Counted from the first letter of the stretch, positions 8,669 through 16,757 are shown. The stretch is 64,000 nt of DNA from Hyphomicrobiaceae bacterium (GCA_025351355.1 JANXWC010000173.1:1-64000), one strand, 5' to 3'. Notes: generated by a model not told the origin, from the sequence alone. Program-made: numbers and translations.

Positions 8669-9832
8669 TCAGCGCAGGCCCAACCCGCGCGCAATGATGC
8701 CACGTAGCACTTCCGTCGTGCCTCCTTGCAGTGTCAATTTCGGCGCGATCATGGTTGCGAACGCCAGATGCTCTTCGAATGCCGCGCGGTTTCCGAGATC
8801 GTCGGTTTCGGTGAAGGCGGCTATTTCACGCGCCCGGTGCGGCAGCTTCTGTTCCCAGATGGTGCCGAGATCCTTGACCACCGAGGCCTCCACGATCGGC
8901 TCCTTGCCGGCCTGCAGCATACCGTTGACGGATACCGACATGCGCCTGAGCGTGTGCACTTGCGCCACCAGCCGCCCCAGCGCTTCCGCCGCCCGCACGT
9001 CCGGTTTGTCGCCCAGCACCCGCACCAGTTCGATCAGCACGGTGAACGTTTCCAAAAATCGTTCCGGGCCGCTGCGCTCGAAGGCCAACTCGCTCGTCGC
9101 CTGCTTCCACGCGCCGTCGATTTCGCCGAGCACGTAACTGTCGGGCACAAACATGTCCTCAAACACCACTTCGTTGAAGTCGTGCAGCCCCGTCAGGTTG
9201 TAGATAGGGTTGATCGCGATGCCGCTCGACTTCATGTCGACGAGAAACGACGTCAAACCGTGGCGGCGGTTCTCCTTGGTCGCCGCCGACGTGCGGAACA
9301 AGGCGATCAGGTAATCCGCCTGATGTGCGTTGGAGGTCCAGACCTTTGTGCCGTTGATGAGATAGCCACCCTTGGTCTTGGTCGCCTTGGTGCTGGCGGC
9401 GAACAAATCGGAGCCCGAATTGGGCTCGCTCATGCCGATGCCGAAGCAACACTCGCCACGCGTAATGCGTGGCAGAATATCCATCTTGATGGCTTCACTG
9501 GCGTACTTGATCAGCACCGGCCCAGACTGGCGATCGGCGGTGAAATGCCGTCTCACGGGCGCGTTGGCCGCGCGAAATTCCTCGGTGATGACATAGCGCT
9601 CCAGGAAGCTGCGCTCCTGGCCGCCATACCGCTTCGGCCAAGTAATGCCGATCCAGCCCTTCTTGCCGACCTTCTGGCTGAACGACGCGTTGAACAGATC
9701 ATCCTTGTCGATGGCATTGGGATCAAACGTGCCGGCAGCCATCTCGGCCGCCAGGAAGGCCCGCACTTCGCGGCGCAACACTTCGCACTCAGGCGGCAAG
9801 CGGATCGGATCGAACTGGAGCGCGGTGGACAT
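8669..9832 (-). CDS. Acyl-CoA dehydrogenase (subunit 1 of an adjacent pair)
   Basis: A 387-residue FAD acyl-CoA dehydrogenase. The FAD/substrate motif 'GMSEPNSGSDL' and the beta-barrel segment 'LINGTKVWTSNAH' are clear, and the C-terminus 'GGTTEVLRGIIARGLGL' is the usual family ending. ATG 9832 is preferred to the in-frame start 14 codons upstream because the family begins close to 'DPIRLPPECEVLRREV'. Lies 69 bp downstream of a second, smaller dehydrogenase and 27 bp upstream of the crotonase, so the three are one operon. Oxidises an acyl-CoA to the 2,3-enoyl-CoA; ligand unknown. Confidence 0.9.
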   Translation of the reverse strand: MSTALQFDPIRLPPECEVLRREVRAFLAAEMAAGTFDPNAIDKDDLFNASFSQKVGKKGWIGITWPKRYGGQERSFLERYVITEEFRAANAPVRRHFTADRQSGPVLIKYASEAIKMDILPRITRGECCFGIGMSEPNSGSDLFAASTKATKTKGGYLINGTKVWTSNAHQADYLIALFRTSAATKENRRHGLTSFLVDMKSSGIAINPIYNLTGLHDFNEVVFEDMFVPDSYVLGEIDGAWKQATSELAFERSGPERFLETFTVLIELVRVLGDKPDVRAAEALGRLVAQVHTLRRMSVSVNGMLQAGKEPIVEASVVKDLGTIWEQKLPHRAREIAAFTETDDLGNRAAFEEHLAFATMIAPKLTLQGGTTEVLRGIIARGLGLR

Positions 9833-9901
9833 GGGACACCTGAAGTATGGGAAACTTGAAAGAATGCATTTCATCTGGACTTCGGGTACTGCCCGAAGAA
9901 C

Positions 9902-10972
9902 TCAGCGTGAGGCGATAAACGGCCACAGTTCATCCGCCCCGAGCTTAGCAATACGGTTGCCGAGATCGAGCGCCCATTGGCTCTCGTTGCCGAAATCGTC
10001 GCGCCACGACAGCAGCCGCATCGTGTAGCGATGCAGCACATGCTCCTTGGTGAAGCCGATCGCGCCGTGCACCTGATGGGCGATGGCCGCGCCCTCGGTT
10101 GCCGCCTCCGCCGATCTGATACGGGCCGATGCGGCCTCCAGGAAGATGCCATCATCAAAGCGTCCGGGGTCGCCAGCAACAGTCGCGATCGCTTCCGCCG
10201 CAGAGCCTGCCGCAGCCATCGCCGCGGATGCTTCGCCAGCCAGCCGCGCCAGATTGTGCTGCACCGCCTGGAATTTGCCGATCGGCTTGTCAAACGCCAC
10301 GCGCTCCTGCGCATAGCGCGTCGACATTTCCAATAGCGCCTGCAGCGCGCCACCCGTCTCAACCGCACGCAGCACCGCACCCATGATCATGAGCGCCGTC
10401 TGATCCAGCCCGCTCGGCGCATCGGCGTGCGCGAGCGGTCGCACGTTTGCAAATTCAATATCGGCGAGCGGCTCGAAGGCTAACGACTTGCCCATGGTCA
10501 ACCGGCACGCGGCGGGATCAATCAACGCGATCACGCCGCTGTTGGCGCCATGCGCGAAAACCGCGAGGCGTTCGGTGCCAACGGCAAACGGCACACCGCG
10601 CGCCCGTCCGCTCAGCCGGCCGTCTGCACCGACCGTGATGCGACAACGGTGCCGGCACGGGGCAACAGTCATGGCGCCCGCTGGGCTGGCTAGTCCAGCT
10701 TGGGCCAACAGCCAACCCGCCAGCAAGGTTTCGCTGATCGGCACCGGCGAGGCAAACCGACCGGCAATGCGTGCCAGTTCAAACCCATCGGCGACATCGG
10801 CTCCGGCGCCGCCGCGCGCCTCCGGCACCCACGCGCGCGTCAGCCCGGCTTCCTCAAGTTTATGCCACAGCGGACCGCGCCAACCATCGTCACGCGCCCG
10901 ATTTATGGTTTGCGGATCGGCGAAATCAGCGAAAATGCGGGTCGCCGTTTCGGTCACGATATTGTCTGTCAA
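9902..10972 (-). CDS. Acyl-CoA dehydrogenase-like protein (subunit 2 of the pair)
   Basis: A 356-residue, rather divergent acyl-CoA dehydrogenase. The C-terminal helical domain is recognisable from 'RVAFDKPIGKFQAVQHNLA' and 'QVHGAIGFTKEHVLHRY', while the middle beta-domain is short and its FAD loop weak. Adjacent large/small dehydrogenase pairs often form alpha2beta2 heterotetramers in which one chain has lost part of the active site, as in actinobacterial sterol side-chain enzymes; this pair may do the same (inference). A possible 54-codon gene begins just upstream. Confidence 0.87.
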   Translation of the reverse strand: MTDNIVTETATRIFADFADPQTINRARDDGWRGPLWHKLEEAGLTRAWVPEARGGAGADVADGFELARIAGRFASPVPISETLLAGWLLAQAGLASPAGAMTVAPCRHRCRITVGADGRLSGRARGVPFAVGTERLAVFAHGANSGVIALIDPAACRLTMGKSLAFEPLADIEFANVRPLAHADAPSGLDQTALMIMGAVLRAVETGGALQALLEMSTRYAQERVAFDKPIGKFQAVQHNLARLAGEASAAMAAAGSAAEAIATVAGDPGRFDDGIFLEAASARIRSAEAATEGAAIAHQVHGAIGFTKEHVLHRYTMRLLSWRDDFGNESQWALDLGNRIAKLGADELWPFIASR

Positions 10973-10996
10973 AGGATGTCCCGACCCTGCGGCAAA

Positions 10997-11161
10997 TTAC
11001 GCTTCTAGTCGTCGTCGTAAGTCCTGCGCGACGGTATCTGCAGCCTCATGGTTTGCCAAGACCAGACGAAGTAACCAGAGGAAGAGATCGGCGGGAACCC
11101 TTACCTGTGCGGCGGCCGCTGCGTCGCTGCGCTCGAAAACGTGAACGGAACTTAACGGCAT
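10997..11161 (-). CDS. Possible 54-residue protein upstream of the acyl-CoA dehydrogenase operon
   Basis: On the minus strand an ATG at 11161 opens a 54-codon frame ending in TAA at 10997-10999, 24 bases before the next gene's ATG. The product has an amphipathic, protein-like C-terminal half ('VPADLFLWLLRLVLANHEA', then 'LRRRLEA'). A weak GAGTGG ribosome site precedes the ATG. I recognise no family. Same strand and tight spacing suggest it is the first gene of the dehydrogenase operon. Coding status is tentative; the rest of 10973-11297 holds nothing else I can name. Confidence 0.4.
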   Translation of the reverse strand: MPLSSVHVFERSDAAAAAQVRVPADLFLWLLRLVLANHEAADTVAQDLRRRLEA

Positions 11162-11297
11162 CGCCACTCATTTTGATTGCGTAGCGTGTCGGAGGTTCGC
11201 AAGATCACACCTTTGACACCGATTTGCACCCAGCGCCTTCGTGGCAGACCGCACCAACCCAGATAGGTGCCCGCGCCTTGTTTCTAGGAGTGATTGC

Positions 11298-11606
11298 ATG
11301 ACTGCCCAACCGGATAATCGCCCTCAACCTGTCAGCCTGCAGCGCCTCGACACCTTGCAAGGCCACATCAACCGCCAGCGCGCCATATCGTTGGATCACG
11401 GCATCCGCGAGCGTGATGCGCGGTCCTGGGACGCGGTGCAGCGCAAACATTTGCAGCACGGCTTGGCGCATGTCCAGAACGCGCACATTCTGCGCTCAAT
11501 CATTGAAGAGTTGCGCTTCGATATCGACGTTCTCGTCCAGGATTTACGGCGGTTTTTCCTGTCGGTGGACAGGGAGCAGCCACGCAAAAACTCACCCCGC
11601 CGCTAA
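11298..11606 (+). CDS. Hypothetical protein, 102 residues
   Basis: ATG 11298 follows a good ribosome site (aggag, 11286-11290, spacing 7), which argues for a real gene although an in-frame upstream start exists. The product is polar and mostly helical: a proline-rich first 15 residues, then a long charged segment with several histidines and finally an amphipathic helix around 'IIEELRFDIDVLVQDLRRFF'. No signal peptide or membrane segment. It faces the 3' end of the anti-sigma gene with a 17-bp gap. No family recognised; might be a small helical adaptor. Confidence 0.6.
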   Translation: MTAQPDNRPQPVSLQRLDTLQGHINRQRAISLDHGIRERDARSWDAVQRKHLQHGLAHVQNAHILRSIIEELRFDIDVLVQDLRRFFLSVDREQPRKNSPRR

Positions 11607-11623
11607 GCTGGTCATAAAATCCA

Positions 11624-12343
11624 TCACAACGTCGGAATGAGCTTGGCGTGGAATGTCGGCCCGGTCGGTTTGCCCGTCGGCGACCCGCCGGCCGGTTCGA
11701 GGCTGACGCCAAACAGCGCATTCTGCACGATCATCGGATCTATACCGGCGATTGCCGTCTTAACTTGCGTCGTGGTGCCTTCAACCAAACCAAGCGATTG
11801 CGGATCTTTGCCAAGTTCATCCGCCTTGATCCACAACTGGTAGGTCTTGCCACTCGGCACATCGGCCGAAACGCGCCGCACCGACAGTGTCCGCGTCGCC
11901 AGATCGACTGACATGACGAACGATGGCGAGGCGTCATCCTTCTGGAAAACGGCAACGAAATTCTGATCGGCCGACGGGCGGTTGGCTTCGCGTACACCCA
12001 GAACCACCGCTAAGCTCGCCGCCAGCGCACCAGCAGCAATCGCGGAATTGCGCCAGCGCGCCAATTTACGTTGCAATGCCGCACTGTCTTGGGTGATCGA
12101 CTGCACGCCAGTTTTCCTGGCGGCGGCAAGCCGGCGCTCAATCTGGTGCATCAGGTTTGCAGGCGGCTCCACCGGCTGGGCCAGCCCTTGCAACGGCGCC
12201 AGCCTGCCTTCCCAATAATGGACCGCCTGCTGCAAAGGCACTTCGCGCTGCAACCGCGCGGCAACGGTCGCGCGTTCGGACGCGTCCAAGGTGCCAAGCA
12301 CGAACTCGGCCGCAAGTGCATCGATGTCCGTCAAGCCACTCAT
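11624..12343 (-). CDS. Anti-sigma factor, RskA/anti-sigma-K type
   Basis: A 239-residue membrane anti-sigma factor. Residues 5-30 carry the anti-sigma-K N-terminal motif ('DIDALAAEFVLGTLDASE'), a single membrane helix spans about 99-117, and the remaining 120 residues form the RskA-type periplasmic domain, with 'GKTYQLWI' as its marker. The ATG overlaps the sigma-factor stop (ATGA at 12343-12340), so the two are translationally coupled as expected for a sigma/anti-sigma pair. Release probably occurs by regulated proteolysis, as for RskA homologues; no protease gene is nearby. Confidence 0.88.
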   Translation of the reverse strand: MSGLTDIDALAAEFVLGTLDASERATVAARLQREVPLQQAVHYWEGRLAPLQGLAQPVEPPANLMHQIERRLAAARKTGVQSITQDSAALQRKLARWRNSAIAAGALAASLAVVLGVREANRPSADQNFVAVFQKDDASPSFVMSVDLATRTLSVRRVSADVPSGKTYQLWIKADELGKDPQSLGLVEGTTTQVKTAIAGIDPMIVQNALFGVSLEPAGGSPTGKPTGPTFHAKLIPTL

Positions 12344-12912
12344 GTTCCGAGACAGTCTTTCAATTGTGATAAGCTTCGATGCAGCCAAGTCTTGATCGTA
12401 GGTACCGGCCGTGAAAACCGTTTACCCAAGTCCTCGCGACTGAGACCGTTGAGGTAGGCTTGAACAACAACTTCCCGTTTCTCAGGCTCCAGCTTGTCGA
12501 GACATTCAAACAGCCGCCGCCCGTCTTCTGATTGCGTCAATAGTTCAAGCGCTAACGGCGCATCGCTCACCACATCAAACCCTGCCGGCATATCTTCCAG
12601 AGAAACCGGCTTCGCCTTGCGCGCTTCATCCAGCGCACGGTTCCGTGCGATCGTCGCCATCCAGGTTATCGGCGACGCGCGTCCCGCGTCGAAGTCACCC
12701 GCCTTTTCCCAGATCTTGACGTAGACCTCTTGCAGAATTTCATCGGCCAAATCGCGGCGCAGAAGAATCCGCACCACTATTCCATACAGTTTGGCCGAGG
12801 TGGCCTCATACAAGCCGGCAAATGCAGTCCGATCCTTGGCGGCCACTCGCTCAAGTAGCCCGACAAGGTCACTCGAAGTTGTCCCCGATTTAGTCACTGT
12901 CACGTGCTGCAA
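12340..12912 (-). CDS. ECF RNA polymerase sigma factor (SigK-like group)
   Basis: A 190-residue ECF sigma factor. Region 2 spans about residues 25-95 ('RDLADEILQEVYVKIWEKA' followed by 'ITWMATIARNRALDEAR'), and region 4 about 130-185 with helix-turn-helix 'LSREDLGKRFSRPVPTIKTW'. The start is taken as TTG 12912 because a GGGAG ribosome site lies 6 bases ahead; a GTG three codons further in is the alternative. It is followed directly by its anti-sigma partner. An inverted repeat CTGACA-N14-TGTCAG upstream (12982-13007) may be a regulatory site. Confidence 0.9.
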   Translation of the reverse strand: MQHVTVTKSGTTSSDLVGLLERVAAKDRTAFAGLYEATSAKLYGIVVRILLRRDLADEILQEVYVKIWEKAGDFDAGRASPITWMATIARNRALDEARKAKPVSLEDMPAGFDVVSDAPLALELLTQSEDGRRLFECLDKLEPEKREVVVQAYLNGLSREDLGKRFSRPVPTIKTWLHRSLSQLKDCLGT

Positions 12913-12981
12913 TTAGAACTCCCGTACTGCTGACCTCATGGGGGTTGCCCAAAAAAACACGGTTATCGATCGGCAGTCGTT

Positions 12982-13007
12982 CTGACACAAATTAAGTCAA
13001 CTGTCAG
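12982..13007. promoter_or_regulatory. Inverted repeat upstream of the ECF sigma gene
   Basis: CTGACA (12982-12987) and TGTCAG (13002-13007) form a 6-bp inverted repeat with 14 bases between, about 70 bp before the sigma start. A candidate operator or promoter-overlapping site; no second copy was seen in the window. Confidence 0.25.
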
Positions 13008-13105
13008 TTTTTTGCAGTCTCTTTTGAAATTGCAGGCCTGGAAATCTACTTGCTGGGAAAGTTACGCATCGCTGCGTGCAAAGTTTCATGAATTCGCTGA
13101 TGCAA

Positions 13106-13134
13106 ACAAAAAACCCGACCATGAGGCCGGGTTA
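13106..13134 (-). terminator. Rho-independent terminator of the MarR gene
   Basis: Read on the minus strand, the hairpin AACCCG...CGGGTT (13133-13112, with a short internal mismatch) is followed by a run of Ts (13113-13108). It lies 36 bp after the MarR stop and isolates the regulator from the sigma operon. Confidence 0.85.
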
Positions 13135-13169
13135 TTTGTCGTGATGGATCAAATACTTTTCACCAAATC

Positions 13170-13664
13170 TTAAGCTGGTCCCAACCGCTCCGCTTGCCCC
13201 AGCAAAACATCCAGGATACCGCGGCTTTCGGGCCCCATCACACGCACTACCCTTGTCTGCGCTTCCTTCCACACGGGATAGCCGCGTTGGATGACATCCT
13301 GACCCTTGGTCGTCAGATGCAGGCCGCGGCCACGCCGGCCGGCGGGTGGATCCATCGTCAAGTGGCCGAGCGCCAGTAGTCGCTTCAGGTTGCGCGACAG
13401 CGTCGATTTTTCGATGTCCAGATCGGTGCCAATCTCAACCGCCGTGATGCCGTCTTGCTGCGCAAGCTGCGTCAGCAGGGTGTACTGGCTCATCGTGATC
13501 CCCAGCGGGCGCATCGCGTCATCGTAAACGCGGGTGATGATGCGGCTGAGCTGGCGCACGCGGGTTGCCAAGCAGTTGGCGGCCGTTGCCTCGGCCACCT
13601 CGGCCAAGTCGATTGCGGCTTGGCCATGGTGTTTGGCAGCAACAGACGGCGTCATGATGTTCAT
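13170..13664 (-). CDS. MarR-family transcriptional regulator
   Basis: A 164-residue winged-helix regulator. The recognition region runs about residues 58-120: 'MSQYTLLTQLAQ', then the helix-turn-helix 'TAVEIGTDLDIEKSTLSRNL', then the wing 'AGRRGRGLHLT'. ATG 13664 is chosen because GGAGAA sits 6 bases upstream; a longer in-frame start 15 codons earlier lacks a site. A single N-terminal cysteine in 'NCLATRVRQLSR' is where redox-responsive MarR proteins often keep theirs, but that role is unproven. Monocistronic with its own terminator. Targets unknown; the divergent neighbourhood offers no obvious partner. Confidence 0.9.
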   Translation of the reverse strand: MNIMTPSVAAKHHGQAAIDLAEVAEATAANCLATRVRQLSRIITRVYDDAMRPLGITMSQYTLLTQLAQQDGITAVEIGTDLDIEKSTLSRNLKRLLALGHLTMDPPAGRRGRGLHLTTKGQDVIQRGYPVWKEAQTRVVRVMGPESRGILDVLLGQAERLGPA

Positions 13665-13782
13665 GTCAAATTCTCCGATCGGCAGACCGAGACCCGACGC
13701 AAACAACAACGGCCATGGGCAGACTTCTGATCCTATGTGCCTCGATTCGGAGCCTTACTCAACCGGCTCGGCGAGCAGCAGT

Positions 13783-13810
13783 CATCCAGCGCACTCATGC
13801 GCGCTGGATG
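13783..13810. terminator. Perfect 10-bp hairpin after the lectin-like gene
   Basis: CATCCAGCGC (13783-13792) and GCGCTGGATG (13801-13810) form a perfect stem with an 8-base loop, 21 bp beyond the stop of the minus-strand lectin-like gene. There is no T tract, so it may stabilise the mRNA 3' end rather than terminate on its own. Confidence 0.4.
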
Positions 13811-13830
13811 TTGCCGCCGGACATCACCGA

Positions 13831-14496
13831 TCAGTTCGCCACGAAGCAATAAAACAAGGCCGCCCCACCCGTCTTCTTGATGGCATCCTGGCTACACCCG
13901 ATCGTGCCGTGCGAAGAATTCCACGAATTCATGTGCCTGGAGACCTTCAGGCCGGTGCGGTCGTGATGACCGACAATGGCGGAGCCTTCGGCGCTCTTGG
14001 TCCAGTTGCCGCAGGTCGTGTCGCCGCCGGCCGTCGAGAACATGCCGGCCGGATCGGACCCGGTCAGAATATCGTGAGCGTTTACGGCGTCGCCGCGTCC
14101 TGAAACGATCTCGCCTTTTTCGGTCAGTGCCGATTGCTTGGTCAGTTTGTTGGCATCCGAATGCAGATCGTCGATACTTTTGGCAATGACTTCACCCTTG
14201 GCGTTCTGCCAGGGACCTTTGCCGATGCGGTCGCGCGCGTTGACGCCCGCGTCACCACCGGGCGCCGTCGTGCTCAGATACGCGTGCCAGTTGGTCGCTG
14301 TCGCGCCGGCCGCTTTGGCAAGTGCTGCACAGTGCGCATCGGCGCCCTCGAGGCCACCGATGTCCGCGCCGTTGCCCTTGCCTGCGCTGGTCACAAAAAA
14401 CGTCATGGCCGCCTGCTGTGCCTGCGCGGTTGCAACAACGCCATACCCTCCCCATAGCAAAGTCATGCTTGCTGCAGCGATTTTGATTTTCGACAT
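13831..14496 (-). CDS. Secreted lectin-like (endostatin/C-type-lectin-fold) protein
   Basis: A 221-residue exported protein. A signal peptide covers about residues 1-27, ending at 'TAQA'. The mature protein opens 'MTFFVTSAGKGNGADIGGL' and contains 'GADAHCAALAKAAG' and 'NARDRIGKGPW', wording I associate with bacterial proteins annotated as lectins. Four cysteines in the mature part (in 'AHCAAL', 'TTCGNW', 'GTIGCSQ' and 'LFYCF') could form two disulfides. Single gene, divergent from the gamma-glutamyltransferase. Function in ligand binding is inferred from the fold only. Confidence 0.65.
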   Translation of the reverse strand: MSKIKIAAASMTLLWGGYGVVATAQAQQAAMTFFVTSAGKGNGADIGGLEGADAHCAALAKAAGATATNWHAYLSTTAPGGDAGVNARDRIGKGPWQNAKGEVIAKSIDDLHSDANKLTKQSALTEKGEIVSGRGDAVNAHDILTGSDPAGMFSTAGGDTTCGNWTKSAEGSAIVGHHDRTGLKVSRHMNSWNSSHGTIGCSQDAIKKTGGAALFYCFVAN

Positions 14497-14683
14497 TCCC
14501 GAACTCCCTGACTTTTAAACCCGCGGACTTCCCCGGGAGCCGAACTTAGCAATCCTCTGGCCGGATAGTGTTGACATATCCGTGAACAGCGGCCTCCTCC
14601 GTCTGAGGGGATGCATGCGACGGCGCAGCCGTCTATGCTCGATCCAGCTTATCCAACCCAGACCATCCATCCAGGACCCACCC

Positions 14684-16570
14684 ATGACCGCCGCTGCCCC
14701 GTTGCCGTTCACCACCCGCCCGGAGATCGAGGGCACCTTCGGCGTCTGTACCTCGACACATTGGATCGCCACGGCGGTCGGCATGTCGATCCTGGAACGC
14801 GGCGGCAATGCCTTCGATGCCGGCGTCGCCGTCGCCTTTACCCTGCAAGTCGTGGAGCCGCATCTGTGCGGCCCCGGCGGCGACGTGCCGGTCATGGTGT
14901 GCCGCGCCGGCAGCGATCGCCCGCAGGTGATCTGTGGCCAGGGCCCGGCCCCCGCTGGCGCCACCATCGCGCACTATCGCGGCCATCTCGGTCTCGACAT
15001 CGTGCCCGGCACGGGCCTGCTCGCGCCCTGCATACCCGGCACCTTTGAAACCTACATGCTGATCCTGCGCGACTACGGCACCATGCGCCTGCGCGATGTA
15101 CTGTCGGCCGCCATCGGTTACGCGGAGCACGGCCATCCCCTCGTCGAACGGGCCGTCGCCACGATCGAAACCGTCCAGGAGCAATTCAAGACGCACTGGC
15201 CGACGTCAGCGGCCGTCTACCTTCCTGGCGGCAACCTGCCGGCAGTCGGTGCGCTGTTTAGCAATAAGCAGCACGCCGCCACCTACACGCGCATTCTCGC
15301 CGAGGCCGAAGCCGGCGGCGGCGGTCGCGAGGCCAAGATCGAGCGCGCGCGCAAATCCTGGAGCCAGGGTTTCGTCGCCGAGGCCATCGATCGCTTCTGC
15401 CGCGACACCGAAGTCATGGACGTGTCCGGTCGCCGTCACCGGGGTGTGCTGACCGGGCAGGACATGGCCGCCTGGACCCCCACCATCGAAGATCCCGTCG
15501 GCCTCGACTATGGCAATTACCGTGTGCTCAAGCCCGGTCCCTGGACGCAAGGTCCGGTACTGCTGCAGATGCTGGCGCTGCTCAAGGGCTATGACCTCGC
15601 CAAACTATCACCGACCGATCCTGATCTGCTGCATCTCTGGATCGAGTGCGCCAAACTCGCCTTCGCCGATCGCGAGGCTTTTTACGGCGATCCCGATTTC
15701 ACCGACGTGCCCATGCCGACCCTGCTATCGGAAACGTATAACGCCGAGCGCCGCAAGCTCATCGGCGCCACCGCATCGCTCGAGCAACGGCCGGGGATCA
15801 TCGCCGGGCACAGCGGCCAGGTCATCGTCAAAGGCATCAGTCAGGGCCGCGAGGCGGTCTCCAGTTCCGGCGCCGGTGAACCGACCGTCGGCCGCATCGG
15901 GGAGCACTCTAGCGGGCCTTCGGATGCCCACACAGCATCCGGCTCTCTCTCCGGGCCTTCGGATGCCCACACAGCATCCGGCCTGGTGCGCGGCGACACC
16001 GTCCACATCGACATCATCGACGCCGCCGGCAACATGTTCACGGCGACACCCTCGGGCGGGTGGCTGCAATCGTCGCCGGTGATCCCCGCGCTCGGCTTCC
16101 CGCTCGGCACCCGGGCGCAGATGTTCTGGCTCGATGCAGGTTTGCCGGGCTCGCTGGCGCCGGGCAAGCGGCCGCGCTCGACCCTCTCGGTCGGCATGGC
16201 GCTGCGTGACGGCAAGCCTTACATGAGCTGGGGCACGCCGGGCGGCGATCAGCAGGACCAATGGAGTTGCCAGTTCTTCCTGCGCCACGTGCACTCCGGC
16301 ATGAACATGCAGCAGGCAATCGATGCACCGGCTTGGCATATCGAGCACTTCCCGGCGTCCTTCTGGCCGCGTGCCGCACGCCCCGGCGTCGTCGTGCTCG
16401 AAGGGCGCGTGCCCAAGACGACGGTGGCCGAGTTGCAGCGGCGCGGCCACGTCGTCGAAGTCGGCGGCGACTGGTCCGAAGGCCGTCTTACCGCCGCCTC
16501 CCAACTTGGCCCGCGCCGTCGCGCTGCCGCCAACCCCCGCGGCATGCAAGCCTACGCGGCGGGCCGATAG
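14684..16570 (+). CDS. Gamma-glutamyltransferase family Ntn-hydrolase with an internal repeat insertion
   Basis: A 628-residue member of the gamma-glutamyltranspeptidase family, whose proenzyme cleaves itself before a threonine that becomes the nucleophile. The large-subunit start 'GGNAFDAGVAVAFTLQVVEP' and 'GPGGD' are canonical; the catalytic residue is probably Thr439 in 'GDTVHID'. The 'SGGWLQSS' and 'GTPGGDQQDQWSCQ' segments belong to the small subunit. No signal peptide, so it is likely cytoplasmic and may act on a gamma-glutamyl or other amide substrate rather than glutathione. Residues about 410-433 hold two copies of 'GPSDAHTASG', an insertion not expected in the family. ATG 14684 is preferred to an in-frame start 34 codons earlier. 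Confidence 0.87.
   Translation: MTAAAPLPFTTRPEIEGTFGVCTSTHWIATAVGMSILERGGNAFDAGVAVAFTLQVVEPHLCGPGGDVPVMVCRAGSDRPQVICGQGPAPAGATIAHYRGHLGLDIVPGTGLLAPCIPGTFETYMLILRDYGTMRLRDVLSAAIGYAEHGHPLVERAVATIETVQEQFKTHWPTSAAVYLPGGNLPAVGALFSNKQHAATYTRILAEAEAGGGGREAKIERARKSWSQGFVAEAIDRFCRDTEVMDVSGRRHRGVLTGQDMAAWTPTIEDPVGLDYGNYRVLKPGPWTQGPVLLQMLALLKGYDLAKLSPTDPDLLHLWIECAKLAFADREAFYGDPDFTDVPMPTLLSETYNAERRKLIGATASLEQRPGIIAGHSGQVIVKGISQGREAVSSSGAGEPTVGRIGEHSSGPSDAHTASGSLSGPSDAHTASGLVRGDTVHIDIIDAAGNMFTATPSGGWLQSSPVIPALGFPLGTRAQMFWLDAGLPGSLAPGKRPRSTLSVGMALRDGKPYMSWGTPGGDQQDQWSCQFFLRHVHSGMNMQQAIDAPAWHIEHFPASFWPRAARPGVVVLEGRVPKTTVAELQRRGHVVEVGGDWSEGRLTAASQLGPRRRAAANPRGMQAYAAGR
15913..15982 (+). repeat. Two identical 31-bp palindrome-bearing direct repeats inside a coding sequence
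   Basis: A 31-bp unit occurs at 15913-15943 and 15952-15982, offset 39 bp (13 codons). Each contains the inverted repeat CGGATGC/GCATCCG around a 7-base loop. The insertion is in frame. The 10 bases just before it (agcactctag) also occur at the end of a dispersed repeat at 16670-16679. Confidence 0.9.
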
Positions 16571-16624
16571 CAGTTCGCTGTGGCCCGTCCAGGAACGCGC
16601 TGCCGCGCGAGCGGACACTTAGGT

Positions 16625-16680
16625 CTTGTCGTGCTTCTTTTCGGAAAACCGCTGCACACTTCATCCGGAAGCACTCTAGG
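16625..16680 (-). repeat. Dispersed palindromic repeat, copy 1 of 3
   Basis: Read on the minus strand: agagtgcttccgg ... agcggttttcc ... aagaagcacgac. The same blocks occur at 18208-18251 and 18962-19034 on the plus strand. The ends gtgctt/aagcac are inverted, so the unit can fold back. Confidence 0.85.
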
Positions 16681-16711
16681 TGACACCCTCTGCCCTAAAA
16701 GACCGGAGGGG

Positions 16712-16757
16712 TTCGGGGAACTCGTTCCCCGAGCGGAGCTTGGGGCGGCAGCCCCAT
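16712..16757 (+). repeat. Double-hairpin repeat, copy 1 of 2
   Basis: Two hairpins, ggggaactcgttcccc (16715-16730) and ggggcggcagcccc (16742-16755), are separated by 11 bp. The same arrangement with partly changed stems is at 57092-57134. Confidence 0.75.

Noticed and set aside
8726-9859. A 377-codon open frame on the plus strand
   Set aside because: Antisense to the acyl-CoA dehydrogenase, which has intact motifs; the translation is rich in H, R and G and looks like a mirror frame.
15895-15990. CRISPR-like repeat pair
   Set aside because: Only two units, 8-bp separation and in-frame coding context; no cas genes.
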